64,000 nt of DNA from Candidatus Brocadia sinica JPN1 (GCF_000949635.1 NZ_BAFN01000001.1:3283052-3347051), one strand, 5' to 3'; counted from the stretch's first letter, positions 1 through 9,027 are shown. The notes: a model not told the origin generated them from the sequence alone. Translations and numbers: made by a program.

Positions 1-1
1 A

Positions 2-373
2 TTTCTCCGGGATTATTCACAGATGCACAATAAAAAAATCTTGTATCTCTCACCCGAGGCAAGAAAGATTTTGTATAAATATTCCTGGCCAGGAAATGTA
101 CGGGAACTAAAAAATTGCATCGAAAGTATGGTAGTGGTAAGCACGAAAGATATTCTGGGCGTTGAAGACATACCAGACCACATACTCCAGCGAAGTAATG
201 AAGTATCTCATTCTCCAACTTTAGTGGCGGGAATGACTGTGGAAGAGGCAGAAAGGGAGCTTATCAAAAATACCCTTGTTACGGTTGGCGGGAATAGGGA
301 GGAAGCGGCAAAGTTACTTGGTATTGGTGAACGCACCCTCTACCGAAAACTAGACCGGTATGGGCTCAAATAA
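2..373 (+). CDS. Sigma-54-dependent transcriptional regulator, C-terminal part
   Basis: The reading frame is open from the left edge of the window, so the true start lies upstream; about 123 residues are present. The visible part begins at the end of an AAA+ sigma-54 interaction domain, with the hallmark WPGNVRELKN, and finishes with a Fis-type helix-turn-helix (NREEAAKLLGIGERTLYRKL). Proteins of this NtrC type hydrolyse ATP to open promoters bound by sigma-54 RNA polymerase. The N-terminal receiver or sensor domain is outside the window, so the signal cannot be named. Confidence 0.93.
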   Translation, partial: FLRDYSQMHNKKILYLSPEARKILYKYSWPGNVRELKNCIESMVVVSTKDILGVEDIPDHILQRSNEVSHSPTLVAGMTVEEAERELIKNTLVTVGGNREEAAKLLGIGERTLYRKLDRYGLK

Positions 374-436
374 AAGTTTGTGCTGCATGTGATGTTGCCA
401 TTTAGCATTATAAAAATATTCTAGACTTTTATTACT

Positions 437-814
437 ATGTTAGAAATTAAACTCTGCGCCAATTGCAAAAGAAGTCTATCGAAGAATGATATAGACTCCG
501 GACATGCATTATATCAGGAAGATGGAAAGCTTTTTTGCAGAGAATGCTTAACCATAAAAACTAGGAAAGAAAAGGGGTACGAGGAAAAAGATTTTGTTCT
601 GGAGGCTCTGTTAAACGAGGTAAAAAACATAAACCGTACTTTAACCTATGAACCTGCTTCATGGTTAACTATTTTGGCAGCTGTTATTCAGTGTTTTGTT
701 TTCGGCTCACTCGTTTTTGCTTACCTTAATCGCAATAGCGATGTTCATGCGTATCTATTACTCGCTTTAGTTTTTCAGGTAATGGCGTTAACTTTTTTTG
801 TAATAAAAAAATAG
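437..814 (+). CDS. Small zinc-finger membrane protein, function unknown
   Basis: A 125-residue protein. Residues 7-40 carry two CxxC pairs (CANC and CREC) spaced like a LIM-type or treble-clef zinc finger. After a charged linker, two hydrophobic segments (about residues 73-95 and 104-122) predict a membrane hairpin. It lies 63 bases after the sigma-54 activator on the same strand and could be cotranscribed. I do not recognise a named family. The architecture suggests a cytoplasmic zinc domain tethered to the inner membrane. Confidence 0.7.
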   Translation: MLEIKLCANCKRSLSKNDIDSGHALYQEDGKLFCRECLTIKTRKEKGYEEKDFVLEALLNEVKNINRTLTYEPASWLTILAAVIQCFVFGSLVFAYLNRNSDVHAYLLLALVFQVMALTFFVIKK

Positions 815-837
815 ACAGAAAAGCAAGCAAAAATAGC

Positions 838-865
838 TTGACAATAATTATCTTGTAATTATAAT
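838..865 (+). promoter_or_regulatory. Sigma-70 promoter with an operator-like inverted repeat, upstream of the peroxiredoxin
   Basis: TTGACA at 838-843 and TATAAT at 860-865 are separated by 16 bases, a near-perfect sigma-70 promoter. Between and overlapping them lies a perfect 7-5-7 inverted repeat, ATAATTA (844-850) and TAATTAT (856-862). A protein bound there would block RNA polymerase. AT-rich dyads of this kind resemble Fur/PerR-family boxes. PerR control is inference, although a Fur-family gene is present at 23852. Confidence 0.75.
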
Positions 866-918
866 GAGCATTGATATTTATTTAACAATCATTACATTTT
901 GAATGAAAGGAGTGTGGC

Positions 919-1440
919 ATGAGTGTAAAAGTAGGACAAACAGCGCCAGATTTTACTATGCAAGGTCTTGTAGATGAAAAGTTTCAGGATATAAGTTTAG
1001 AGGATTATAGAGGCAAATGGGTTGTTCTTTTCTTCTATCCGCTGGATTTTACGTTTATCTGCCCTACAGAAATCACCGAATTTTCCAAGCGAGATAGTGA
1101 ATTCAAGGCGCTGAATGCACAAGTAATTGGGGTAAGTGTTGACAGTGTATTTTCGCACAAGGCATGGTTAAAGGAACTTGGAAAGATTAATTTTCCCTGG
1201 CTCAGTGATATGACAAAAGAGGTTTCGAGAAAGTATGGTGTTCTCATCGAAGAGAAGGGGATTGCCTTGAGAGGCACCTTCATTATTGACACGGAAGGAA
1301 AAGTAAAATACCAATTAGTTCACGATTTAGGCGTTGGTCGAAGTATTGAAGAGGTTCTCAGGGTTTTAAAGGCATTACAGACAGGGGAGCTTTGCCCCGT
1401 TGAATGGAAGCCTGGCAAAAAGACCTTAGGCAAGGCATAA
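919..1440 (+). CDS. 2-Cys peroxiredoxin (AhpC/TSA family)
   Basis: A 173-residue thiol peroxidase that reduces hydrogen peroxide and organic peroxides in the cytoplasm. The peroxidatic cysteine is C48 in FTFICPTEI, within the conserved P-x3-T-x2-C region. A resolving cysteine lies at C159 in GELCPVEWKPG, typical of the 2-Cys class. A ribosome-binding site (AAAGGAGTG) precedes the ATG. The gene has its own strong promoter with an embedded inverted repeat, implying stress-responsive regulation, and appears monocistronic. Peroxide defence fits a strict or near-strict anaerobe. Confidence 0.96.
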   Translation: MSVKVGQTAPDFTMQGLVDEKFQDISLEDYRGKWVVLFFYPLDFTFICPTEITEFSKRDSEFKALNAQVIGVSVDSVFSHKAWLKELGKINFPWLSDMTKEVSRKYGVLIEEKGIALRGTFIIDTEGKVKYQLVHDLGVGRSIEEVLRVLKALQTGELCPVEWKPGKKTLGKA

Positions 1441-1668
1441 TGCTATAATTGTTATCCAGGTTCTAACAGTAACCACAGACCCAAGAATTCCCGCAAGTTT
1501 TTCATGAAGTCTGCGGTGCAATGTTTTTATGGTTTGAGAACTGCTTCTTTAGAGGTACTTTATCATCTAACTAAATAATTGCTAAAAAAGAGTAGAAGTG
1601 ACTTACTCTGGAGCTAGTGCTTAATTGCATAAGTTTTCGATAATACCTTTGTGCTGGAAGGCCTATAT

Positions 1669-2028
1669 TCATCGTAAACGTCTTAAATAAGTTGACACAG
1701 AGGGTGTCAGTGCGAGTGATAGTGAAGCATCTTTCTCGTTTTTATTTTTTATCCCGCTTGTCTGGTCGCGCAAATTCCGTTGTAGCGCTCTTACAGAGCG
1801 CCACGGGACTGGTACTTGCATCGCCGTAAATCTTCCGTCTTTTCCCACTTCTTCTAGAGACGGTGTCGTAATTACAAAAGAAAGGAGGAAGGTATTCTTT
1901 TCTCTTATCCAAGAGAAAACGAATGCATCATATGCCCATACCGGGCCATCAGCTCCAACGTAATCCTCGATACCCTTGGGTAACAGTGCCATTTGATAAC
2001 GATTGCCATATCGATATGCCATTGCCAT
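1669..2028 (-). pseudogene. Transposase N-terminal fragment
   Basis: The first 37 or so residues (MAYRYGNRYQ, then LLPKGIEDYV and AYDAFV) match the conserved N-terminus of IS1182/IS4-like transposases. Homology then stops. The frame runs through the inverted repeat at 1857-1874 into unrelated sequence, so the rest of the 119-residue reading frame is not transposase and no DDE catalytic residues are present. The ATG sits about 100 bases inside the IS end at 2128, a normal distance. It is a dead remnant. Confidence 0.6.
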
Positions 2029-2128
2029 GCCTCCTTTTCTAAGGTATATTATATCACATCTCTTTTCCCTTGCATTATGACTTTGATATTTTTTTAAAAC
2101 AAATACCTCTCAATTACGACACAGTCTC
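1857..2128. mobile_element. 272-bp inverted-repeat element, MITE-like remnant of an IS
   Basis: The ends are inverted repeats matching at 17 of 18 positions (1857-1874 and 2111-2128; core GTGTCGTAATT). The right end continues into a sequence nearly identical to the IS end at 13533-13565. The interior holds only the first part of a transposase gene, so it looks like an internally deleted, non-autonomous derivative. I see no target-site duplication. Confidence 0.55.
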
Positions 2129-2196
2129 CAAAGGGAGTGAAGGGGGGTTGTAAGGAAATTTGCTAAAAAGAGAAGATTTTACAAGATACTACTATA

Positions 2197-3180
2197 ATGA
2201 GTAACTATTCACTTTCAGACATAAGCAACAGTACCAGTACAAAAAAAACAGCTGCCCTAAAATTTATCGTTTTACTTGGGGTGGTGAGCCTCTTTGCCGA
2301 TGTGACTTACGAAGGTGCCAGGAGTATAAATGGCCCGTATCTTGCCTTGCTTGGGGCAAACGCAACGACGGTTGGATTTGTGGCGGGACTTGGGGAGTTG
2401 ATTGGACATGGCCTGCGGCTTGTCTCAGGCTATGTGAGTGACAAAATAGGAAGATACTGGGCAATCACATTGTTTGGCTATGCCCTGAATATGCTGGCGG
2501 TACCGGCCCTGGCTCTGGCAGGGCGCTGGGAGTTTGCCGCTATGCTCATGATCACAGAACGCCTAGGCAAGGCAATCCGGACACCGGCACGTGATGCAAT
2601 GCTTTCGCACGCAACCAGGGAGATTGGAAGGGGGAAGGGCTTTGGATTACACGAGGCATTAGACCAAATTGGAGCCGTGCTTGGCCCTCTCACCGTTGCG
2701 GGAGTCCTTTACTTCAAGAAGGGTTATGAGATAGGCTACGTTGTCCTGCTTGTACCTGCTATCATGGCTATAAGCGTGCTTTTAACGGCCCGGTGGTTAT
2801 ATCCTCAACCCCGTAATCTGGAAGTAGCTCAACCAGAATTAGAGACGAAGGGGTTCCCCAAAAAATTCTGGCTCTATCTCGTTGCAGTTGCGTTGATTGC
2901 CGCTGGCTATGCGGACTTCCCGCTGATTGCATATCATTTCAAAAAAGTATCAACCGTTCCCGATACCTGGATACCTCTCTTTTACGCGATTGCAATGGGT
3001 GTCGACGCCATTGCGGCGCTTTTCTTTGGATATCTGTTTGACCGCAATGGTATTTCTATACTGATTGTTGCCGCTCTATTCTCAATGCTTTTTGCCCCAT
3101 TGGTTTTTTTGGGGAACTTCTCTGTAGCCATCATTGGAGTGACGCTCTGGGGATGGGTATGGGGGCACAGGAATCCATAA
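2197..3180 (+). CDS. MFS transporter, N-terminal part of a frameshifted gene
   Basis: This 327-residue frame covers roughly the first ten transmembrane helices of a major facilitator superfamily permease (DVTYEGARS opening, YVSDKIGRY between helices 2 and 3). It ends in a short out-of-frame tail (GWVWGHRNP). The natural continuation lies in another frame from 3153. One extra G in the GGGG run at 3149-3152 would join the two into a protein of about 398 residues, a normal MFS length. The substrate is unknown. Either a real mutation, a ribosomal shift or a sequencing error separates the halves. Confidence 0.8.
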   Translation: MSNYSLSDISNSTSTKKTAALKFIVLLGVVSLFADVTYEGARSINGPYLALLGANATTVGFVAGLGELIGHGLRLVSGYVSDKIGRYWAITLFGYALNMLAVPALALAGRWEFAAMLMITERLGKAIRTPARDAMLSHATREIGRGKGFGLHEALDQIGAVLGPLTVAGVLYFKKGYEIGYVVLLVPAIMAISVLLTARWLYPQPRNLEVAQPELETKGFPKKFWLYLVAVALIAAGYADFPLIAYHFKKVSTVPDTWIPLFYAIAMGVDAIAALFFGYLFDRNGISILIVAALFSMLFAPLVFLGNFSVAIIGVTLWGWVWGHRNP

Positions 3181-3392
3181 TGAGGGCTGCTATTGCAGAA
3201 ATGGTTCCCATAACCAGGCGTGGCACGGGATATGGTATCTTCAATACCGGTTATGGCATATTCTGGTTTCTCGGCAGCGCATTGATGGGGGTTCTCTACG
3301 ACTTCTCCCTCATGTTTCTCATTGCATTCTCAGTTGTGACACAGCTTGCCTCGGTTCCATTGCTCCTGTTGGTCAGAAAAAAACCCGGATAA
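3153..3392 (+). pseudogene. MFS transporter, C-terminal part (frameshifted)
   Basis: These 79 residues hold the last two transmembrane helices of the preceding permease, starting at GMGAQESIMRAAIAEMVP, a conserved loop in this MFS subgroup, and ending in a basic tail (VRKKPG). It has no ribosome-binding site of its own and overlaps the upstream frame by 28 bases. A -1 shift at the G run at 3149-3152 would produce the full-length product. Confidence 0.75.
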
Positions 3393-3465
3393 TTATCTAT
3401 TAATTTATCAAGTCTATGTTCCTGATGGAATATACAGCTAAACTTCCCCCTACCCTGACAGCAGC

Positions 3466-4434
3466 TTACTCCTCATATGGTCCGAGGAATCGTTCGCCGT
3501 TAAAATGGATCAAATGTGTGGGGGTTTCAGCAATCCAGACTTCCGTTTCCCAAGAAATTTCGTCGAGGTATTTTATCATGGCTTTTCGATCAAGAAAAGC
3601 CGTCACATACACTATACCAACTTTTGATCCAGCAAACAGCGTCTTTAATTCTTGCCTACGCTTCGGGTTTACGGGACCGTGGCTGGTAACTGCTTCGATC
3701 AGAACAAGCCAGTTCTTCTCAACGTGATGCACCACGACGTCCGGCATCTTTCCATGTTCTTCTATCTCAATAGCTAACTCCTTAAGCGCATTGGAATCGA
3801 AATATGCCCATTTCGTCTCCGTGTCGCCTACGTATATTATACGTCCCCCTGGGGTAAAAAGCGGACAAAAATCGTCTATGATCTTTTTAATCAATATATT
3901 CTGGCCACCCGGCGAAAGACTGACCTCTCGGCCATTTGATAGTTTAACAGGAATCCGCCGCATATCTCGCTCTCGCGCATAGAGATTCTTCAAAGTCTTG
4001 ACCGCATGCAGATACGAGCGCAAATGGCTACCCCAAGCTGGCCTCCCAAACTCCCGAAACAGCTTCAATACGGAAGGCTCTATCTGGTAGACCGCTTGGG
4101 GGCTATTTGTCGGTCTCAAAGGCTTATCAGGATTAGGCACAATCATTCCCGCCTGCATAAATTGATGAACCGTCTGTCGGCGTACCGTCTCCCTGGTATT
4201 TGGTGCGTATCGCTTGCCATAATGCACAGCAAAGAACTCCATCATGGGTGTAATGCCAATTAATGGGTCGCTTGCGCTCTCCCACGCATCGTTAGGCTTG
4301 AGGTTCAACAGCGAAAGAAGTGTCAATGCTGAACGCTCATTCTGCTGCTGTCGAGGAAAACCAAGCATTTTTAATATCTCCAGTGCTTCCTTGATTTTTC
4401 GTTCGGCCTTCTTTGTGTCGATTTTTTTAGCCAT
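3466..4434 (-). CDS. Type II restriction endonuclease, BsuBI/PstI family
   Basis: A 322-residue protein resembling R.BsuBI and R.PstI, which cut CTGCAG; family members are close to this length. The C-terminal catalytic half shows a PD-(D/E)xK-like arrangement: GKMPDVVVHHVEKNWLVLIE followed by AVTSHGPV. The N-terminal half is a predicted helical DNA-recognition region. It overlaps the methyltransferase gene by 8 bases, so the two are translationally coupled, with the methylase first, as expected for safe expression. The specificity is inferred from the family only. At least five CTGCAG sites occur in the window (7931, 18932, 24834, 50237, 52029), so an active enzyme would need the methylase. 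Confidence 0.9.
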   Translation of the reverse strand: MAKKIDTKKAERKIKEALEILKMLGFPRQQQNERSALTLLSLLNLKPNDAWESASDPLIGITPMMEFFAVHYGKRYAPNTRETVRRQTVHQFMQAGMIVPNPDKPLRPTNSPQAVYQIEPSVLKLFREFGRPAWGSHLRSYLHAVKTLKNLYARERDMRRIPVKLSNGREVSLSPGGQNILIKKIIDDFCPLFTPGGRIIYVGDTETKWAYFDSNALKELAIEIEEHGKMPDVVVHHVEKNWLVLIEAVTSHGPVNPKRRQELKTLFAGSKVGIVYVTAFLDRKAMIKYLDEISWETEVWIAETPTHLIHFNGERFLGPYEE

Positions 4435-5947
4435 TGATACCGCATTCCTTTTCCAATATCTCGTCTACCATTGCCTGATCTGGCATTTGATGTTTTATGT
4501 GAGCACCGAGCCTCAGCAGTTGTTCGTGAGAAGGATAACGCATCTTTCTCAGGTCAGTGGCGTTGACCTGTGTATGTCCACTGAAAAGGCGAAAGTACTG
4601 ATCGAAGAGCGAAGAATTTAGATATAAAGCCAGCCCTCTCGCTAAATTTGCCGATAAGCCTTTACCTTTCGCATGAAAATAATTAAGATGGTTCTCAAAA
4701 CCGATAAGCGCAGCTTCAACCCTGTTGGGGTCGTATATCGCAGCCACGACACGGCGTGGCTCCTCCTTTGTCGAGAAACGCTTTGTGAGAACATAGTATC
4801 CTGCCGGTAACAGTAAATCCATTGTCTGTGGCGAAACTGCAATAGCATTTGGCTTTTTTCCTGATTCATCGGGCCAACTTACGAAGCCAGACACAAAGTG
4901 GCAAGGATATATAAGCGGAGATGTCCCCTCTTTCGGTAAATAGCGGAGGTATTCCTGAGCGCGAAAGTCCACAACTCTCCCTGTTGAGACATCCACCCCA
5001 AGTATGACGAGCGAAGTCGTAAATGCCTCCATCTTCTCCATCAGGCGGTCGTCGGTATCGTTCAATACAAGATGAATGAAGGCATCGCGGTCGCCTGGTA
5101 AAATAACGTGATCGTATGGAACAGAGCGACTCCTTGATTTGTCAAAGTCCGCACCTTCGGACGACGAGACTATTAATCGCTCCGGTTTTCGTCCACCCCG
5201 AATCATATGATAGATCACATTTTCCTGAAGCACATCGTCATCCCTGAATGCCTTATTGCGTGACCCAAACACATGAATACGATGTAAGCTCATCATATTC
5301 AGCAGATTAATCCTAAACCGGCGGAAGTACGGCCCATTACAGAAACTTCGGGGCGTAATCGCTACCAATTCGCCTCCAGGCTCAAGCAACTTAGCGGATA
5401 GCCATACAAACGCAGCATAAAGATTTGACACCCCAAACCCTGCCGCATCGAGCAATTGGCGCGTTGCCGATTCCCCGATGATCTTCTTGTAAGGTGGATT
5501 GAGTATTACATGAGTGAAACGCTCCCTATGAACAGCAAACAGGCGTCCTTCTGCCTGCGCTATGGCCGCCGCAATAAAGTCCTCCACCCGTATTTCCCCC
5601 TGAAAGGGAATGCCAGCTCTCTGGCAGGTCGATTTGCACCATTCCATTGTTTCTTTCAGGTACGGCAATATCTTCTGATCGTTCTCGTATGCAACCACAT
5701 GAATCGAAAGCGGACGATAATTCCTCGAAACCATTGTCTCTACACACGCCGCAAACAGAGCCCCCAACCCTGCACCTGCATCCAGGATTCGCACGTGTTC
5801 TCTCTCACGCTCAAACAATGATGCCATAAACCGCGCAATCCTGGCAGGTGTCAGGAACTGGCCAATCCTTGAGCGTTCTAGTCGGCAGCTACTGCCGTTC
5901 ACTGAGTTGCGAACACTATCGAGAATGCTTGTTAATTCAACAGTCAT
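4427..5947 (-). CDS. Type II adenine-N6 DNA methyltransferase, BsuBI/PstI family
   Basis: A 506-residue methylase that should protect the host from the adjoining nuclease by adenine methylation at CTGCAG. S-adenosylmethionine-binding motif I is ILDAGAGLGAL (residues 54-64) and catalytic motif IV is NPPY (residues 150-153), the order of gamma-class N6-adenine methylases. The length fits M.BsuBI/M.PstI (about 500 residues). The C-terminal half (from about residue 300) should hold the target-recognition domain. It is first in a two-gene operon on the minus strand. Confidence 0.93.
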   Translation of the reverse strand: MTVELTSILDSVRNSVNGSSCRLERSRIGQFLTPARIARFMASLFEREREHVRILDAGAGLGALFAACVETMVSRNYRPLSIHVVAYENDQKILPYLKETMEWCKSTCQRAGIPFQGEIRVEDFIAAAIAQAEGRLFAVHRERFTHVILNPPYKKIIGESATRQLLDAAGFGVSNLYAAFVWLSAKLLEPGGELVAITPRSFCNGPYFRRFRINLLNMMSLHRIHVFGSRNKAFRDDDVLQENVIYHMIRGGRKPERLIVSSSEGADFDKSRSRSVPYDHVILPGDRDAFIHLVLNDTDDRLMEKMEAFTTSLVILGVDVSTGRVVDFRAQEYLRYLPKEGTSPLIYPCHFVSGFVSWPDESGKKPNAIAVSPQTMDLLLPAGYYVLTKRFSTKEEPRRVVAAIYDPNRVEAALIGFENHLNYFHAKGKGLSANLARGLALYLNSSLFDQYFRLFSGHTQVNATDLRKMRYPSHEQLLRLGAHIKHQMPDQAMVDEILEKECGING

Positions 5948-6032
5948 AATAAATGGTTTTATCGTCTATCTTTTTCCTCTGGCCTAATACCCAAAAACAG
6001 GGATGCTGTATAGTGTTTGCTGGGTTTTCTTG

Positions 6033-6899
6033 TTAGTCAATAATTTCCTCTATGTTTGTTAGTTTTGCCACTATGTCCACATGATCACCGTTAACATATT
6101 CTTTAGAGATACAACATTTTTTAAATTTCTTTCCACTTCCACAATAACATGGGCTGTTCCTTTCCTTCTTTTGAAACTCATGGTTTTTGACTTTCTTCTT
6201 ACTAAATTGCAATTCTCCAAAGTCAAATGGTTGTAAATTGTTTGTCGTAATTAATTCTGATAAAAAACGTATCAGCTTAAATTGTTTCCCGTTGTCATCG
6301 TATACCACTACACAGCGCTTATCTGCTGGATGTTTAACCATAGCGACATGATCTGTCTCGATAATATTGTGAGCAATTCCATACGCCATCTGACCTTGAT
6401 ATAACTCTCCTCTGGTGTGAGGACAATCGAAAGTGTCTATGTCCCTTCCACAGATGCTACACTCGAACCTCTCCACAGTAATCCCGACACTACAGAAAAC
6501 ATTGTATGGATATAATTTCTCCAATTCTAGTAGTTGGTTCTCAAAAAAACTTATGGTTTGGTTTGTATTTCGACTCGAGAACTTTTTTACCTGCCTTAGT
6601 TGATCGAGGGCGTCCTGAAGGAAATTCCAGGAGGAAGAAAATTCCATCTTAATGATTTTCATCCACAGATCGCAGTACGAAGACAGCATATCAACGAATC
6701 TGCTCAACACGTAAAATTCATTGAGTACTTCCTCGTGACTCGATTTATATTCCTTTTTTGCGATCGTTAAATTGTTTTTCAGTTGATCAATTTGTTCTCT
6801 ACACTCTTGAAAACTCAAGTGGTTCAAGAAATACAAGAACTTCTTAATGGATGGTTTTGATTTTCTATACAGAGATTCTACTTCAGATGTGATGAACAT
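6033..6899 (-). CDS. SEC-C motif protein, function unknown
   Basis: A 288-residue protein. A SEC-C zinc-binding motif lies near the C-terminus (NSPCYCGSGKKFKKCC, about residues 248-263), as in SecA and in many proteins of unknown role. A second metal-site candidate is CSICGRDIDTFDCPH (about residues 155-169). The N-terminal 130 residues are helical, with a probable coiled coil. The start codon directly abuts the stop of the upstream gene, so the pair is one translational unit. The position next to a restriction-modification operon on the same strand suggests, but does not show, an accessory or defence role. Confidence 0.75.
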   Translation of the reverse strand: MFITSEVESLYRKSKPSIKKFLYFLNHLSFQECREQIDQLKNNLTIAKKEYKSSHEEVLNEFYVLSRFVDMLSSYCDLWMKIIKMEFSSSWNFLQDALDQLRQVKKFSSRNTNQTISFFENQLLELEKLYPYNVFCSVGITVERFECSICGRDIDTFDCPHTRGELYQGQMAYGIAHNIIETDHVAMVKHPADKRCVVVYDDNGKQFKLIRFLSELITTNNLQPFDFGELQFSKKKVKNHEFQKKERNSPCYCGSGKKFKKCCISKEYVNGDHVDIVAKLTNIEEIID

Positions 6900-7391
6900 T
6901 TACTTGTCCATGAACTTGTTCAAATCGAATTGTTTGATGGCTTTTTGCAATCCATCGACATCACCTTCAAAATGGAACTTTTTAACAACGCCTTCTTGTT
7001 TATCTTCATACATGGCTTCCAAATGAATCCGTCCTTTCTCTCCTCGTAATGCCCCTTTCATTCGGTCATAAACGTAATTTGTAACGAGATTAAGATAAAA
7101 GGGGAGAGCAACGTCTTGGGCAAGAAAAACAAACGGTAGCCAAAAATCGTTAGACTTCAACACTAACCGCTTATCAGCTTTACGCACTTCGACATTTAGT
7201 TCTGGTTTGTTTTTCCGCAACCATTTTGAAAAATCGCCAGCATCAGGCTTTAATACCAGACCTTCGCATCCTTGATATTTTTCAGGAACAATCATAATTC
7301 CGGACAGGGATGAATTTAGAAAGTCCCTGAATTCTTTGTCGCCATCAATAATGACAATTTCACATGATTCTTTGTCGTCAAAGATGTCCAT
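6900..7391 (-). CDS. Hypothetical protein, partner of the SEC-C protein
   Basis: A 163-residue soluble, acidic protein with no signal peptide, membrane segment or motif that I recognise. Its TAA is immediately followed by the ATG of the SEC-C gene, so the two are almost certainly cotranscribed and translationally coupled. It is the first gene of that unit, with 226 bases of AT-rich upstream sequence before the divergent gene at 7618. Confidence 0.7.
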   Translation of the reverse strand: MDIFDDKESCEIVIIDGDKEFRDFLNSSLSGIMIVPEKYQGCEGLVLKPDAGDFSKWLRKNKPELNVEVRKADKRLVLKSNDFWLPFVFLAQDVALPFYLNLVTNYVYDRMKGALRGEKGRIHLEAMYEDKQEGVVKKFHFEGDVDGLQKAIKQFDLNKFMDK

Positions 7392-7617
7392 ATTCGTAAT
7401 ACCTATCTGGACTATACTACCTCTATCTAGTCTTTTATTGCGGCAATAATGGAAATTTCTGTTGTAAATGTATAATAAAATAGGCTATTCTGTCAACAAG
7501 GTTTTAACGTCCGGGAATTTCAAACTAGCCGGTCAATAAGTTTTTTAATTTGTGTCTTGGGGTCTTTGTGGCGTAAGAAAATTACTGAAGGTCTAATTTA
7601 AGGGTAGGTATTAATCT

Positions 7618-8667
7618 ATGTCAATTAATTTTAAAGGTAATTTCTCTGCTACTGCCATTGGCAGTCTTCCGCATACCGATATCGAAGCGGCATGTGAGCT
7701 CATGTTTAAATCACTTCCGGAGATTCCCTGTTGGCCTCAGCTACCAAAGCTAAGTGTCAGGGAGGATATGTGCATCCAATACACAGAAGGACTGCCCTGC
7801 GCTGTAATAAATGCAGATGGAAAGACGGTCAGTATTGACGTCTCTCAAGATACATCCGGCGCACTGGCAGGCTTCTATGAGGTGTATTTGAAAAATGACC
7901 CGGATTTGTTCAAGATAAGCCTTGAATGTGCTGCAGGATTTTATGCAATGCTGGATCGACTCAACAAATCATCCCAAACATCCTTCCGTGCACTCAAAGG
8001 GCAGGTGGTTGGCCCAATCACCCTGGCAGGTTCTTTAAAACTTTCAACGGGCATTACGGCCCTGTACAGCGAGGAATTTTTTGACGTGATCATCAAGTTG
8101 ATGTCGATGAAGGCATACTGGCAGTATACTAAGTTATCCCCGTATGGTCTTCCGGTCATTATCTTTGCAGACGAACCGTATCTTACCAGCTTTGGTTCGG
8201 CATTTATGAACATCAGCCGCGAAAGGGCAATCAGTGCCCTCAACGAGGTCTACGAAACAGTTCAAGCCCATGGCGGTTTAACAGGCACTCATTGTTGCGG
8301 CAATACGGACTGGACCATGCTTATGGAATCTAAGGTGGACATCGTCAGTTTTGACGCCTATGAATTTATGGATAAGTACCTCATGTACTGGCGAGAAATA
8401 CGGGCATTTCTTGACAGGGGAGGTTATCTGGCGTGGGGTATTGTCCCAACTTCTCCTAAGGTAATGAACGTCTCGCTCAATGATCTGATAAAAAAACTGG
8501 ATGAAGGTATCAAATTTCTCGTTAGTAAAGAAATATCAAGAACATTAATTCAAGAAAGATCACTCGTTACTCCCAGTTGTGGGGTAGGGACATTGACTAT
8601 GGAAGAGGCAGAAAGGGTAATGACATTGACACACGATATTTCCTTAGCCATGAAAAATTCATTATAA
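7618..8667 (+). CDS. MetE/UroD-like superfamily protein
   Basis: A 349-residue TIM-barrel protein of the cobalamin-independent methionine synthase / uroporphyrinogen decarboxylase superfamily, corresponding to the catalytic half of MetE only. Conserved features include the opening ATAIGSLPHTD, a zinc-ligand segment GTHCCGNTDW (H225, C226/C227) and a late cysteine in TPSCGVGTLT (about C323). Stand-alone domains of this type are methyltransferases that often act with corrinoid proteins, but the methyl donor and acceptor cannot be told from sequence. A monocistronic gene facing away from the SEC-C operon. Confidence 0.85.
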   Translation: MSINFKGNFSATAIGSLPHTDIEAACELMFKSLPEIPCWPQLPKLSVREDMCIQYTEGLPCAVINADGKTVSIDVSQDTSGALAGFYEVYLKNDPDLFKISLECAAGFYAMLDRLNKSSQTSFRALKGQVVGPITLAGSLKLSTGITALYSEEFFDVIIKLMSMKAYWQYTKLSPYGLPVIIFADEPYLTSFGSAFMNISRERAISALNEVYETVQAHGGLTGTHCCGNTDWTMLMESKVDIVSFDAYEFMDKYLMYWREIRAFLDRGGYLAWGIVPTSPKVMNVSLNDLIKKLDEGIKFLVSKEISRTLIQERSLVTPSCGVGTLTMEEAERVMTLTHDISLAMKNSL

Positions 8668-9027
8668 AAAATCCTCAAGGATTTCTCAATCGCTCAGATC
8701 CTTCGAGATGGCAAGCTTTGGCGCTTATGAATTTCGACAAAGTATCTTATATAATGCCGTGAAATGCAGCATTGTTTAATAGGGGGAGAGTCATCTCCTT
8801 CGAAATGACACCTTTCTTTTTAGAAAGCCAAAGACATAACAAAATCAGATAATTATAATAATTCAGTATAACAATAAATTCTCAAATTTTGTAAAGAAGT
8901 ATAATTGTGTTTTCAACATATTTCTATTCATTCTTGGTTGACATCATACATTTTACATAATAATCTGCTGACAATTGTAGAATAAAGATAAAAATAAATG
9001 TTGGCAAGAAGGAGGAATGAGACTTCC
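8668..9027. other. Intergenic region without a convincing gene
   Basis: About 360 AT-rich bases. Just after the stop codon is a short dyad (AAATCCT/AGGATTT). At 8787-8815 the phrase GTCATCTCCTTCGAAATGAC forms a weak imperfect hairpin. I see no RNA gene or reading frame worth calling. The ribosome-binding site GGAGG for the next gene lies at 9011-9015. Confidence 0.4.

Noticed and set aside
3416-4621. Plus-strand frames of 63-125 codons
   Set aside because: Antisense shadows of the BsuBI-type nuclease and methylase genes.
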